Translations under genes and position numbers: made by a program
Assembly (NCBI RefSeq): GCF_003097535.1
Contig: NZ_CP029187.1
Span: 1,178,001 to 1,242,000 of the forward strand
From: Flavobacterium pallidum
Lineage (GTDB): Bacteria; Bacteroidota; Bacteroidia; Flavobacteriales; Flavobacteriaceae
Direction of reading: 5' to 3'
Length of the DNA: 64,000 bases
Notes under the pieces: generated by a model
Databases searched by the model: none
Told to the model about the DNA's origin: nothing
The model's input: only the letters and a program-made list of their open reading frames with translations
Shown here: positions 1 through 10,100 of the stretch, one piece after another
Layout of the letters: each line of letters opens with the position of its first letter
Position numbering within the stretch: position 1 is the first letter of the stretch

Positions 1-318
1 TTCACCGCTCCCGGGATGTGTATGCGTCGCAAGATTTGTTTCCCTGAGACTAAAGGCATCTTCACCGTCGGTTTTACCAAAAGGGATTTCGATTCCCGTT
101 TCTCCCGGACCTGCCCCAATGGGAATAGTGTAATTCAGGTTAGGAATTCCGAAGGTAGTGGTTCCGTTACCGCCAAAAGCGGTTCCAATCACAGAAAATA
201 GCGGCCCGTACCGCAATACGGAAACCTGGCTGCCATCGCATAAAATATAATTCTCGGGAATTATCGTGTCTGGTCCATAGGGGAACAGCACTACGGTACC
301 TATAATTTCGTCTATCAT
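1..318 (-). CDS. Tail-collar (microcystin-dependent-like) protein, 3'-truncated by window edge
   Basis: The reading frame starts with ATG at 318 and stays open to base 1, so about 106 residues are visible and the C-terminus lies outside the window. The N-terminus (MIDEIIGTVVLFPYG) followed by ILCDGSQ, then a Y-x-x-LF-x-VIG block and a GIPNL motif, is the fingerprint of the phage tail collar domain, also found in microcystin-dependent protein (MdpB). The gene follows the related 321-890 gene with a 2-base gap, so the two are surely co-transcribed. In Bacteroidota such genes commonly occur as small tandem groups without other phage genes, and none are visible here. The function is not established; a trimeric fibre-like role is a family-based inference. 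Confidence 0.75.
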   Translation of the reverse strand, partial: MIDEIIGTVVLFPYGPDTIIPENYILCDGSQVSVLRYGPLFSVIGTAFGGNGTTTFGIPNLNYTIPIGAGPGETGIEIPFGKTDGEDAFSLRETNLATHTHPGSGE

Positions 319-320
319 AA

Positions 321-890
321 TTAATTTGGTTTTATTGGAAAAATTCCGTCAATACAAATGCAATAATTCATTCCAATGCTTGGCTGAAGCAATAGGAACG
401 GAAGGCCTGCACCGGCCGGATTTACGGAAACGTCTTCGGAAGTCAGTTCTGTTAAAGAAGACTTTCCTGTCATTACGGCCGCGTATGTTTCTTTGCCGGG
501 CGTCGCCGCCGGATAGGCATTTACCGGGCTCGGCGTATCTCCGGGACCGGTAGAACAAGGTGCGCCAAACTGGAACACTTCCTGATTCAGATGAAAATGC
601 CGCGGCACGTTATCGGGTTTCATGCTGTTGGTCGCCGAACCAGCCAATTTGCCCATCGTGTAAGTGTTTGAAAGCCCTTCGCCTTTACCCCGATGTATTG
701 GGGCCACACCACGCAGGTCGGGAATCCTGAATTGGTTTCTTGGTGTGTTCCTGTCCCCATAGGCATTCCCGATATACTCAAAAAGCGGCGTATACTCGTC
801 GATGTTCAGTAACCGTCCATCACACGGGAGCCATCCTTTCGGTACAAATTCAAAGGCAAATAATTTTATCTGCCCAATGTAAGATGTCAT
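321..890 (-). CDS. Tail-collar (microcystin-dependent-like) protein
   Basis: A 189-residue protein with the full tail collar pattern: IGQIKLFAFEFVPKGWLPCDG at the N-terminus (residues 5-25), a LF-x-YIGNAYG segment, then FRIPDLRG and a C-terminal PFLLLQPSIGMNYCICIDGIFP block typical of this family (residues about 164-187). No signal peptide or sorting domain is visible. It lies upstream of a second family member (1-318) on the same strand. Pipelines often label these phage tail fibre proteins, but no capsid, integrase or terminase gene is present in the window, so a prophage is not supported. The family assignment is firm; the biological role is unknown. Confidence 0.85.
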   Translation of the reverse strand: MTSYIGQIKLFAFEFVPKGWLPCDGRLLNIDEYTPLFEYIGNAYGDRNTPRNQFRIPDLRGVAPIHRGKGEGLSNTYTMGKLAGSATNSMKPDNVPRHFHLNQEVFQFGAPCSTGPGDTPSPVNAYPAATPGKETYAAVMTGKSSLTELTSEDVSVNPAGAGLPFLLLQPSIGMNYCICIDGIFPIKPN

Positions 891-1190
891 AATTTATTGG
901 TTTAAAGGTTAATATGAGATAAATATAGTAAAAACCTTATGCCTTTAGTTTGGATTTGTAGTTTTTTTACCACATAGTTTGGATTATTCATATTTTATAG
1001 AATTATGTGGTCTTCATTTTAAATTTATGTTTAAACAATCAGAAGTTATAAAATTCACATATTTTGTCGTTTTTTAATGTAATAAGTAAGATGATTCTGG
1101 TTTTTTCAAATCATTACTAATCTTAAGTAAGGATTAATTTTAGTCCGGCAATAATCGAAACGATGGTGCGTTATTTTCTAAATTAGCCTT
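891..1190. other. AT-rich intergenic region between divergent genes
   Basis: This 300-base stretch separates the minus-strand tail-collar pair from the plus-strand thioredoxin operon. It is AT-rich, codes for nothing convincing on either strand and must hold the promoters of both directions. Only imperfect matches to the Bacteroidota -7 consensus are visible (for example TATATTTA near 920 on the minus strand), so I do not assign exact promoters. Confidence 0.5.
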
Positions 1191-1625
1191 ATGAAATTAT
1201 TTGTCCTCCTTAGTTTATTGCTCGCGCTTCCACTACAATGGGAGCCAGATTTCGAAAATGCTAAAAAAAGCGCGAAGGAAAATCACCAGCTAATATTGCT
1301 TAATTTCTCCGGATCGGATTGGTGCGGCCCTTGTATGGTAACCAAAAAAGATTATTTCGAAAATGAGGCTTTTTTAGCTATGGCAAAAACCAGCCTGGTT
1401 TTAGTCAATGCTGATTTTCCAAGGAAGAAGAAGAATATACCATCTGCAGAAATCGTTAAACGCAATGAAGCTTTGGCTGAAAAATACAACAAACAAGGCA
1501 TGTTCCCTTTTACACTTTTACTCGATGCTGATGGGAAAGTACTTAAAACCTGGAGCGGTAAACCCGAAACGCCTCCTGAAGAATGGACAGCCGAAATAAA
1601 AGCCATCTGCGCCGCACATAAATAG
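1191..1625 (+). CDS. Periplasmic thioredoxin-family protein
   Basis: A 144-residue protein with an N-terminal hydrophobic signal (MKLFVLLSLLLALPL) and a thioredoxin fold of the thioredoxin_7 type. The redox motif WCGPC is at residues 44-48 and a probable cis-proline sits in GMFPFT (Pro106). It should reduce or oxidise disulfides outside the cytoplasm. It is the first gene of an operon with ApbE (7 bases downstream), DUF4266 and DUF3570. Because the DUF4266 product ends in a Cys-Gly-Cys motif, a thiol-handling role for this protein towards that partner is an attractive inference, not something shown by the sequence. Confidence 0.85.
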   Translation: MKLFVLLSLLLALPLQWEPDFENAKKSAKENHQLILLNFSGSDWCGPCMVTKKDYFENEAFLAMAKTSLVLVNADFPRKKKNIPSAEIVKRNEALAEKYNKQGMFPFTLLLDADGKVLKTWSGKPETPPEEWTAEIKAICAAHK

Positions 1626-1632
1626 TTTCCAG

Positions 1633-2556
1633 ATGCAAAAATATTCAGAATCCTTAAAGCTGATGGGCAACAACTTTACGATTACCGTAGTCGCTGATGA
1701 AAAGGATTTTGCGTTGCAGAACATCGAAATTGCCATTGCGGAAATCAGGCGGATTGAGCAGCTTTTGACCACCTTCAGGCCCGACAGCCAAACCAGTCAC
1801 ATCAATGACAATGCGGGAATCGAGCCCGTTGTGGTTGATGCGGAAGTGTTCAACCTGATTCAGAGAAGCATCGCCATATCAAAGATCACGCAAGGTGCGT
1901 TCGATATCAGTTATGGCAGCATCGATAAAAGCCTGTGGAATTTTGACAGAAACATGACTGCTTTACCCACTGCCGAACAAGCCCGGAAAATGGTATACCT
2001 GATCGACTACAGGAACATTATAACAGACAGTGAAAAGAAGACCGTTTTCTTAAGGGAAAAAGGCATGCGGATCGGGTTTGGCGGTATCGGGAAAGGTTAT
2101 GCCGCTGAAATGGCAAAACAGAAACTGCTCGCCAATGGCGTAAAAAGTGGCATTATAAATGCAAGCGGTGATTTGGCTGCCTGGGGTTTACAGCCAAACG
2201 GGAAACCATGGACCATTGGGATAGCGGATCCGGATCAGCCTGCCGTAATCTTCTCTTATATAGAAATTTCAGAAAAAGCAGTGGCCACTTCGGGAAATTA
2301 TGAAAAATTCATTATGATCGGTGGTAGGAAATATTCGCATACCATCGACCCAAAAACAGGTTTACCGATTACCGGAATCAAGAGTGTTACAGTCATTGCC
2401 GACAATGCTGAATTTGCGGATGCGATGGCCACACCAATAGCCGTCATGGGCATTGAAGCAGGATTGTTCCTGGTGAACCAGATTCCGGATTTACATTGCA
2501 TCATCATTGACGATGACAATAAAGTTTATACCTCCCAAAACATCAATTTAACATGA
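1633..2556 (+). CDS. apbE: FAD:protein FMN transferase (ApbE family)
   Basis: A 307-residue ApbE/flavinyltransferase. Family landmarks are present: a glycine-rich GFGGIGKGYAA segment (about residues 150-160), the NASGDLAAWG motif, YSHTIDPKTG, and the metal-binding DAEFADAMAT motif near residue 258. ApbE enzymes use FAD and Mg2+ to attach FMN to Ser/Thr of exported proteins. There is no clear signal peptide or lipobox at this start. The stop overlaps the DUF4266 start as ATGA, so translation is coupled. No classic FMN-binding-domain substrate is encoded in the window; the substrate may be encoded elsewhere or be the small neighbour. Confidence 0.9.
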   Translation: MQKYSESLKLMGNNFTITVVADEKDFALQNIEIAIAEIRRIEQLLTTFRPDSQTSHINDNAGIEPVVVDAEVFNLIQRSIAISKITQGAFDISYGSIDKSLWNFDRNMTALPTAEQARKMVYLIDYRNIITDSEKKTVFLREKGMRIGFGGIGKGYAAEMAKQKLLANGVKSGIINASGDLAAWGLQPNGKPWTIGIADPDQPAVIFSYIEISEKAVATSGNYEKFIMIGGRKYSHTIDPKTGLPITGIKSVTVIADNAEFADAMATPIAVMGIEAGLFLVNQIPDLHCIIIDDDNKVYTSQNINLT

Positions 2557-2777
2557 ACAAAACAAAACAAAAGGCATTTATTATGGCGATAGCTATAGGC
2601 GCTGCAACGGCTTCCTGCGAATCTGTGAAGGAATACCAGAAATCCAAAATCAATGATTCGGAAATGGTGCTTTCAAACCGTAAAATCGAAAAAACCGAAC
2701 TCAGTTTCCAATCCTATCGTGAAGGTTCTTCCGGGGCCAATGCAGGAAAAAGCGGCGGCGGTTGCGGCTGTAATTAA
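2553..2777 (+). CDS. DUF4266-type small lipoprotein with C-terminal GGGCGCN
   Basis: A 74-residue protein. The first 22 residues form a lipoprotein signal ending in the lipobox TASC, so the mature chain is only about 53 residues and starts with a lipidated cysteine. The C-terminus is Gly-rich and ends GGGCGCN, the hallmark of DUF4266. A short SSGA segment lies a few residues upstream. It overlaps apbE by four bases and is followed six bases later by the DUF3570 gene, an arrangement I recognise as recurrent for these families. Function unknown. The two terminal cysteines could bind a metal, form a disulfide handled by the neighbouring thioredoxin, or be modified. Confidence 0.8.
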   Translation: MNKTKQKAFIMAIAIGAATASCESVKEYQKSKINDSEMVLSNRKIEKTELSFQSYREGSSGANAGKSGGGCGCN

Positions 2778-2783
2778 GTAAAT

Positions 2784-3971
2784 ATGAAAAGGATATTTAT
2801 TACAGGCTTTGCACTGATGGGATTACTCCGTTTGCAGGCACAAACACAGCCATCGGATTCGACTGGCTATAAAAGCACCAAACTGAAGATTGAGGAAGTA
2901 AACCTGGTTTCGAGTTATTACAAGCAGAACGGTAACAATTCAGCAGTTACCGGCGGTGTCGGCTCTGAGGAGCTTACAGACATTTCGAATGCGATTGATT
3001 TGAAACTGGTCAAATACGGAAAATCAGGCAACAAACACACCTGGGATGTGGAAGTGGGCGTGGATCATTACACTTCGGCATCGTCTGATATGATTGATAT
3101 GAGTGCCAATTCATCGGCGTCTTCGGGCGACATTCGTTTTTATCCGTCTGTAAATTATATCATGGAAAATGAAGCAAAAGGGCAATCTTTTGGCGCTGGT
3201 ATTTCGTCATCCACAGAGTTTGATTACCAATCTTTCGGCGGAAACATTTTGTATGCTAAGAAAACAAAGGACAGGAATGGTGAATTTACCGCAAAATTCC
3301 AGGCTTATCTTGACCAGCTCAAGTTGGTTGATCCGGTTGAATTAAGGACAGGTGGCGAAAATTACGGCACTGCTTCCAGAAATACTTTTGCGGGCTCGCT
3401 CAGTTATGCTCAGGTCGTAAACCGGAATTTCCAGGTGATGTTCCTGGCCGATGTGATTGCGCAGAACGGTTATTTAGGTTTGCCTTTTCACAGGGTATAT
3501 TTTAGCGATGGCTCTGGTTTATCGCACCAGGAAAAATTACCGGATACCAGGTTGAAGATTCCGTTAGCGATAAGGGGAAGTTATTTCTTTGGCGATAACA
3601 TCATCATCCGTGGCTATTACCGTTATTACACCGATGACTGGGGTTTGAAGTCCCACACTGCCGAACTTGAGGTGCCGGTCAAACTATCGCCTGTATTTTC
3701 ATTAAGCCCATTTTACAGGCTTTATACACAAACTGCCGTGAAATACTTTAAAGGATTTGAGCAGCACGATGGCACAACGGAGTTTTATACGAGCAATTAT
3801 GACTTGTCAAAATTCGATAGCAGCTTTTTTGGGATGGGAATGAAATTTACGCCACTCAAGGGTGTTTTCGGATTGAAGCATTTCAATACCATTGAAGTTC
3901 GTTATGGCCATTATACCAAGACGACAAATATGGTGTCGAACATCATCAGTATCAATATTAAATACAAATAG
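2784..3971 (+). CDS. DUF3570 family outer-membrane beta-barrel protein
   Basis: A 395-residue protein with a signal peptide (MKRIFITGFALMGLLRLQAQ) followed by a chain rich in alternating, aromatic-ended strands (for example FFGDNIIIRGYYRYYTDDW), ending in a beta strand, as expected for an outer-membrane barrel. The region VEVGVDHYTSASSDMID and the overall length match DUF3570. It is the last gene of the thioredoxin-apbE-DUF4266 operon and is followed by a strong hairpin terminator. It probably forms the outer-membrane partner of the DUF4266 lipoprotein. The transported or bound substrate is unknown. Confidence 0.85.
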   Translation: MKRIFITGFALMGLLRLQAQTQPSDSTGYKSTKLKIEEVNLVSSYYKQNGNNSAVTGGVGSEELTDISNAIDLKLVKYGKSGNKHTWDVEVGVDHYTSASSDMIDMSANSSASSGDIRFYPSVNYIMENEAKGQSFGAGISSSTEFDYQSFGGNILYAKKTKDRNGEFTAKFQAYLDQLKLVDPVELRTGGENYGTASRNTFAGSLSYAQVVNRNFQVMFLADVIAQNGYLGLPFHRVYFSDGSGLSHQEKLPDTRLKIPLAIRGSYFFGDNIIIRGYYRYYTDDWGLKSHTAELEVPVKLSPVFSLSPFYRLYTQTAVKYFKGFEQHDGTTEFYTSNYDLSKFDSSFFGMGMKFTPLKGVFGLKHFNTIEVRYGHYTKTTNMVSNIISINIKYK

Positions 3972-3990
3972 GCATAAGTATATTATTGTG

Positions 3991-4017
3991 AAAAGCCGTC
4001 GATGAGACGGCTTTTCT
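3991..4017 (+). terminator. Intrinsic terminator of the DUF3570 operon
   Basis: Perfect 11-bp stem with a 5-base loop: GAAAAGCCGTC, loop GATGA, then the exact complement, followed by TTT. It lies 20 bases after the DUF3570 stop. Confidence 0.85.
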
Positions 4018-4093
4018 TTTCTTAGAATTCAGCTAGCGTAAAGTAACGACGTTTTAAAATTGGTGCTTACTGTTGATATTGATTCAAAATAAA

Positions 4094-4118
4094 AAATCCC
4101 GGCACGAAGCCGGGATTT
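4094..4118 (-). terminator. Intrinsic terminator of the giant repeat gene
   Basis: Perfect 10-bp stem AAATCCCGGC with loop ACGAA. On the minus strand it is followed by a T-rich run (A-run on the plus strand from 4086). It lies 22 bases beyond the stop codon of the 3408-residue gene. Confidence 0.85.
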
Positions 4119-4140
4119 AGTCTGAGATTTAAGAACAGCA

Positions 4141-7100
4141 TTAAATTTTACGTAGAATTAACTTTTTAACCGTTTCCTTATTTTGATAGATGATTTTGAT
4201 GTAATATACACCATCTTCATAACGGCTGACATCCATCAGTGATTTTTGAGATGTTGGCTTATACTGTTGTACCAGTCTTCCCAAATTATCGATTACATAG
4301 ATGTTGTCCGCAACAAGGTTTCCGGTATCAACGGTAAAGTTACCGCGGCTCGGGTTTGGATACATGGTAATCAGGTTATCGAGTGGAAGATTACCAGTTC
4401 CTAAGCTGTCGATAGTAACGCAATCCGATGTTACGGAGCAATCGCCAAGAGTGATTACTACGGCATACTGTCCGTTTGCTGTAGCCGTAAAACTTTGATT
4501 CGTTTCACCGTCTATGATCTCCGCCGGAGTTTCCCCACATGAAATCCACTGGTATGTTGCCCCGGTTTGGTTCGCTGTAATGGTATCTGAATTCAAAGTT
4601 GTGGCATTGTCCAAAGTAGTAATGGCAATGTTGAAACTACTCTCCATCCAACAATTCCCGTTTGACGCAAAGATGTAGATTGTCTGTGAGTTTGCAATCA
4701 CATCGCCTTCACTCAACATGGTTCCCGCTCCTTCGGTTTCGGTAAAATAATTACCGTTTGTCAACGCAGGAAGCGTATAGTTACCGCATGAGGTTACATC
4801 CGAAAGGATATCAACTATTGGCGATGTTGTTATGATTACTGAGAAATCGGTTTCAGCAGTACAATTGCCATTTGATGCATAAATGTAGATTGTTTGTGAA
4901 GCTGTGATGATATCGCCTGCGTTCAGCACAGTTCCTGCACCGGCAGTTTCGGTGTAGTAGTTTCCGTTTGTCAGCACAGGAAGCGTATAGCTGTCGCACG
5001 CTGTTACATCAGCAAGATCGTCGACCGTTGGAGTAGGGGTTATCGTTACTGTGAAATCGTTTTCCGCAGTACAATCACCGTTTGATGCATAAATGTAGAT
5101 TGTTTGTGAAGTGGTAACCACATCACCTGCATTCAGCATGGTTCCTGCACCGGCAGTTTCAGTGTAGTAGTTTCCGTTTGTCAAAACAGGAAGCGTATAG
5201 TTGTCACATGTCGCCACATCAGCAAGAGTATCCACTGTTGGTGTAGTGGTTATCGTTACTGTGAAATGGTTTTCCGCAGTACAATCACCGTTTGATGCAT
5301 AAATGTAGATTGTTTGTGAAGTGGTAACTACATCACCTGCATTCAGCATGGTTCCTGCACCGGCAGTTTCGGAGTAGTAGTTTCCGTTTGTCAAAACCGG
5401 TAATATATAGCTGTCACATGCCGTTACATCAGCAGGATTTTCTACTATTGGCGTGGTAGTTATCGTTACTGTGAAATCGCTTTCCGCAGTACAATCACCG
5501 TTTGATGCATAAATGTAGATTGTTTGTGAAGTTGTAATTACATCGCCTGCATTCATCATGGTTCCTGCACCGGCAGGCTCAGTATAATAATTTCCGTTTG
5601 TCAAAACAGGAAGTGTATAACTATCACATATCGCAACATCAGCAACGTCGTCTACCGTTGGAGTCACAGTTATTGTCACATTGAAGTTGCTTTCAGCAGT
5701 ACAACTTCCATTATCCGCATAGATATAAATTGTTTGCGAAGAGGTAATCGCATCGCCTGCACTCAGCATGGTACCTGCTCCTGCAGCTTCAGTGTAGTAA
5801 TTTCCGTTATTCAATACAGGAAGTGTGTAGCTGTCGCAGGTTGCCACATTTGAAAGGGTATTGACTGCAGGGATTGGATTTATTATGACAGAGAAATCGC
5901 TTTCCGCAGTACAAATAGATACCGCTCCCAGTACGTAAATATAAATAGTCTGTGAAGTGGTGATCACATCTCCTGCGTGAAGCATAGTTCCTGCTCCTGA
6001 AGGCTCAGTGTAATAGTTTGCATTTGTTGTAAGGACCGGCAGCGTATAACTTCCACAGGCAACAACATCGGCAAGTTCATCTATCACTGCAACAGGTGAA
6101 ATGGTGACGTTAAAACTGGTCTCAGAAGAGCACAACCCGTTATCCGCATACACATATATGGTTTGCGAAGCTGTGACGGCGTCACCGGCATTCAACATGT
6201 TTCCTCCGCCATTTGGCTGGGTGAAATAGTTACCATTCGTTAATGCTGGCAAAGTATAGCTAACGCAGGCGGTAATGTCGGTGATTACATCCAAAACCGG
6301 ATTTGGATTTACGGTAACGGTCATAGTGGCACTCAAAGCACATTGCCCGGCATCAGGTGTAAATGTATAAGTTGCGGTCACTGTATTATTGAGTGCTGGT
6401 GCCCAGGTTCCGGTGATTCCGTTATCTGAAACCGTTGAGAATGCTGCTAAAGTGCCTCCCGAACAGATTGGCGCTACCTGTGTAAATGAAGGTGCCACAT
6501 TTGGATTTACGGTTATGGTCATTGTGGTACCCAAAGCACATTGCGGTGCATCAGGTGTAAATGTATACGTTGTGGTAGCTGTATTGTCTAAAGCCGGTGA
6601 CCAGGTTCCTGTTATTCCATTGTTTGAAGTCATTGGCAATGCAGCTAAAGTGCCTCCTGAACAAATCGGTGCAACCTGTGTAAACGTTGGTGCAACATTT
6701 GGATTCACTGTGATGCTCATGGTTGTGCTTAAAGCGCATTGCCCCGCATCAGGCGTGAAGGTATAAGTTGTTGTAGCCGTATTGTCTAAAGCCGGCGACC
6801 ATGTTCCCATGATTCCGTTTTCTGAAATCGTTGGCAATGCCGTCATAATAGTTCCTGAACAAACTGGGGCTGCCTGTGTAAAGGCAGGCAATACATTCGG
6901 ATTCACCGTAATGGTCATTGTGATACCCAAAGCACATTGTCCTGCGTCTGGCGTGAACGCATACGTTGCCGTTGCAGTATTATCCAAAGCAGGCGACCAG
7001 GTTCCCGTGATTCCGTTGTCTGAAGTCGTTGGAAGTGCAGCCAAAGTACCCCCTGAACAGATTGGCGCTACCTGAGTAAACATTGGTAACACATTTGGAT

Positions 7101-10100
7101 TTACGGTGATTGTCATTGTAGTAGCCAAAGCACATTGTCCTGCATCAGGGGTGAATGTGTAAGTTGTCGTTGTCGTATTATCCAATGCCGGAGACCATGT
7201 TCCTGTAATACCATTGACTGAGGTCATTGGCAAGACAGCTAAAGAGGCGCCTGAACAAATCGGTGCTATTTGTGTAAACATCGGCGTTACATTTGGATTT
7301 ACCGTGATGCTCATTGTTGTGCTTAAAGCGCATTGTCCTGCATCAGGTGTAAAGGTATAAGACGTGGTTGCAGTATTGTTTATTGCAGGCGACCATGTTC
7401 CTGTGATTCCATTGTTTGATATTATTGGCAGAGCTGCTAAAGAAGCTCCTGAACAAATCGGAGTGACCTGTGTAAACGCTGGTATTGTTGGTTGGTTTAC
7501 AGTGATGGTCATCACAGTGGTGTTTGCGCACTGCCCTGCATCAGGCGTAAAGGTATAAGTTGTAGTAGCCGTATTATTCATTGCTGGCAACCAGGTTCCT
7601 GTGATTCCATCGTTAGAAATCGTAGGCAATGCAGCCAAAGTGGCTCCTGAACAGATTGGTGCTACGGATGTAAACGTAGGTGTCGTTGGCTGATTTACAG
7701 TAATGGTCATTGCAGCAGTGATAGCACATTGACCCGAATCAGGTGTAAATGTATACGTCGTTGTAGCCATATTATTCACAGCAGGCGACCATGTTCCGGT
7801 AATGCCATTATCTGAAACCGTTGGTAATGCTGCTAATGCAGCTCCTGAACAGATTGGCGTTACCTGTGTAAATGTTGGTGTGGCTGGCTGGTTGACCGTA
7901 ATAGTCATTGTAGCGGTGCTTGCACACTGCCCAACAGTTGGTGTAAAAGTATACGTCGTCGTAGCAGTATTATTCAATGCTGGTGACCATGTTCCTGTGT
8001 AACCATTGTTTGAAGTCGTAGGGAGTGCTGCTAAAGTGGCTCCTGAACAAATCTGTGCTACCTGGTTAAATGCAGGTGTTACATTCTGGTTTACCATAAT
8101 ACTCATCGTCGTACCCAAAGCACATTGTCCTGTGTTTGGTGTAAACGTATAAGTTGTTGTCGCAGTATTGTCCAAGGCAGGCGACCACGTACCAATGATT
8201 CCGTTATTTGAAGTCGTTGGCAATGCTGCTAAAGCGCCACCTGAACAAACCGGCGCAACCTGTGTAAACGTGGCTACAGTTGCCAGATTAACAGCAATGG
8301 TCATCGTAGCGGTACTGGCGCATTGTCCCACCGATGGCGTAAATGTATAGGTTGTTGTCGCGGTATTGTTTAATGCCGGCGACCATGTTCCGTTAATGCC
8401 ATTGTTTGAAGTTGTCGGAAGCGCTGCCAAAGTGGCCCCTGAACAAATCGCAGCGGCTTGGGTAAACGTTGGTACTGTTGGCTGATTTACGGTGATGGTC
8501 ATCGTAGCAGCCGTTGCGCACTGTCCAACTGATGGTGTAAACGTATAAGTCGTTGTGGCAAAATTATTCAACGCAGGCGACCATGTACCAATAATTCCGT
8601 TATTTGAAGTCGTTGGCAATGCAGCCAATGTGCCTCCTGAACAAATCGGGGCAACAGCAGTGAATGTTGGGTTTACATTTTGGTTGACTGCAATTGTCAT
8701 TGTAGCAGTGTTTGCGCACTGCCCAGCTGATGGTGTAAAGGTATACGTCGTCGTAGCGGTATTATTCAATGCTGGCGACCACGTTCCGGCAACTCCGTTG
8801 TTTGAAGTCGTAGGCAATGCCGCCAAAGTAGCCCCTGAACAGATTGGTGATACCTGTGTGAACGCTGGTGCAGTTGGCTGGTTGACTGTGATGGTCATCG
8901 TGGCTGTGTTTGCGCACTGCCCAACTGATGGCGTAAAGGTATACGTCGTCGTAGCGGTATTATTCAATGCTGGCGACCACGTTCCGGCAACTCCGTTGTT
9001 TGAAGTCGTAGGCAATGCCACCAAAGTAGCCCCTGAACAGATTGGCGATACTTGTGTGAACGCTGGTGCAGTTGGCTGGTTGACCGTGATGGTCATCGTG
9101 GCTGTGTTTGCGCACTGTCCAACTGATGGCGTAAAGGTATATATCGTTGTAGCGGTATTATTCAATGCAGGTGACCATGTTCCGGCAACTCCGTTGTTTG
9201 AAATCGTAGGCAATGCAGTCAGCGTTGCTCCTGAACAGATTGGCGATACTTGTGTGAACGCTGGTGCAGTTGGCTGGTTGACCGTGATGGTCATCGTGGC
9301 TGTGTTTGCGCACAGCCCAACTGATGGCGTAAACGTATACGTTGTCGTAGCAGTATTGTTCAATGCTGGTGACCATGTTCCTGCAATTCCGTTGTTTGAA
9401 GTCGTTGGCAATGCCGCCAGTGTTGCTCCTGAACAGATCGGCGCAACTTGTGTGAACACTGGTGTATTTGGCTGGTTGACCGTGATGGTCATCGTCGCGG
9501 TGTTTGCACACTGCCCGGCTGTTGGAGTAAAGGTATACGTCGTCGTAGCAGTATTATTCAAAGCCGGTGACCATGTTCCTGCAACTCCGTTGTTTGAAGT
9601 CGTTGGCAATGCCGCCAGTGTTGCTCCTGAACAGATCGGCGCAACTTGTGTGAACACTGGTGTATTTGGCTGGTTGACCGTGATGGTCATCGTCGCGGTG
9701 TTTGCACACTGCCCGGCTGTTGGAGTAAAGGTATACGTCGTCGTAGCAGTATTATTCAAAGCCGGTGACCATGTTCCTGCAACTCCGTTGTTTGAAGTCG
9801 TTGGCAATGCCGCCAGCGTTGCTCCTGAACAGATCGGCGCAACTTGTGTGAACGCTGGTGTAGTTGGCTGGTTGACCGTGATGGTCATCGTCGCGGTGTT
9901 TGCACACTGCCCGGCTGTTGGAGTAAAGGTATAGGTCGTTGTAGCGGTATTATTCAAAGCCGGTGACCATGTTCCGGTGTAGCCATTGTTCGATGTCGTC
10001 GGCAATGCTGATAATGCACTTCCGGAACAAATTGCTGCAACAGCAGTGAATGTTGGTGTCACTTTTTGGTTTACCGTAATGGTCATCGTAGCCGTATTGG

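Noticed and set aside
1..890. Tail-collar genes as part of a prophage
   Set aside because: No structural, replication or integration genes of a phage occur nearby; the family is common as stand-alone genes in Bacteroidota.
8555..9934. 459-codon open frame on the plus strand (and several shorter ones between 6.3 and 11 kb)
   Set aside because: It lies antisense to the 66-residue repeats and is itself repetitive with the same 198-bp period; one stop-free unit repeated gives a long open frame by construction. It has no start signal or domain.
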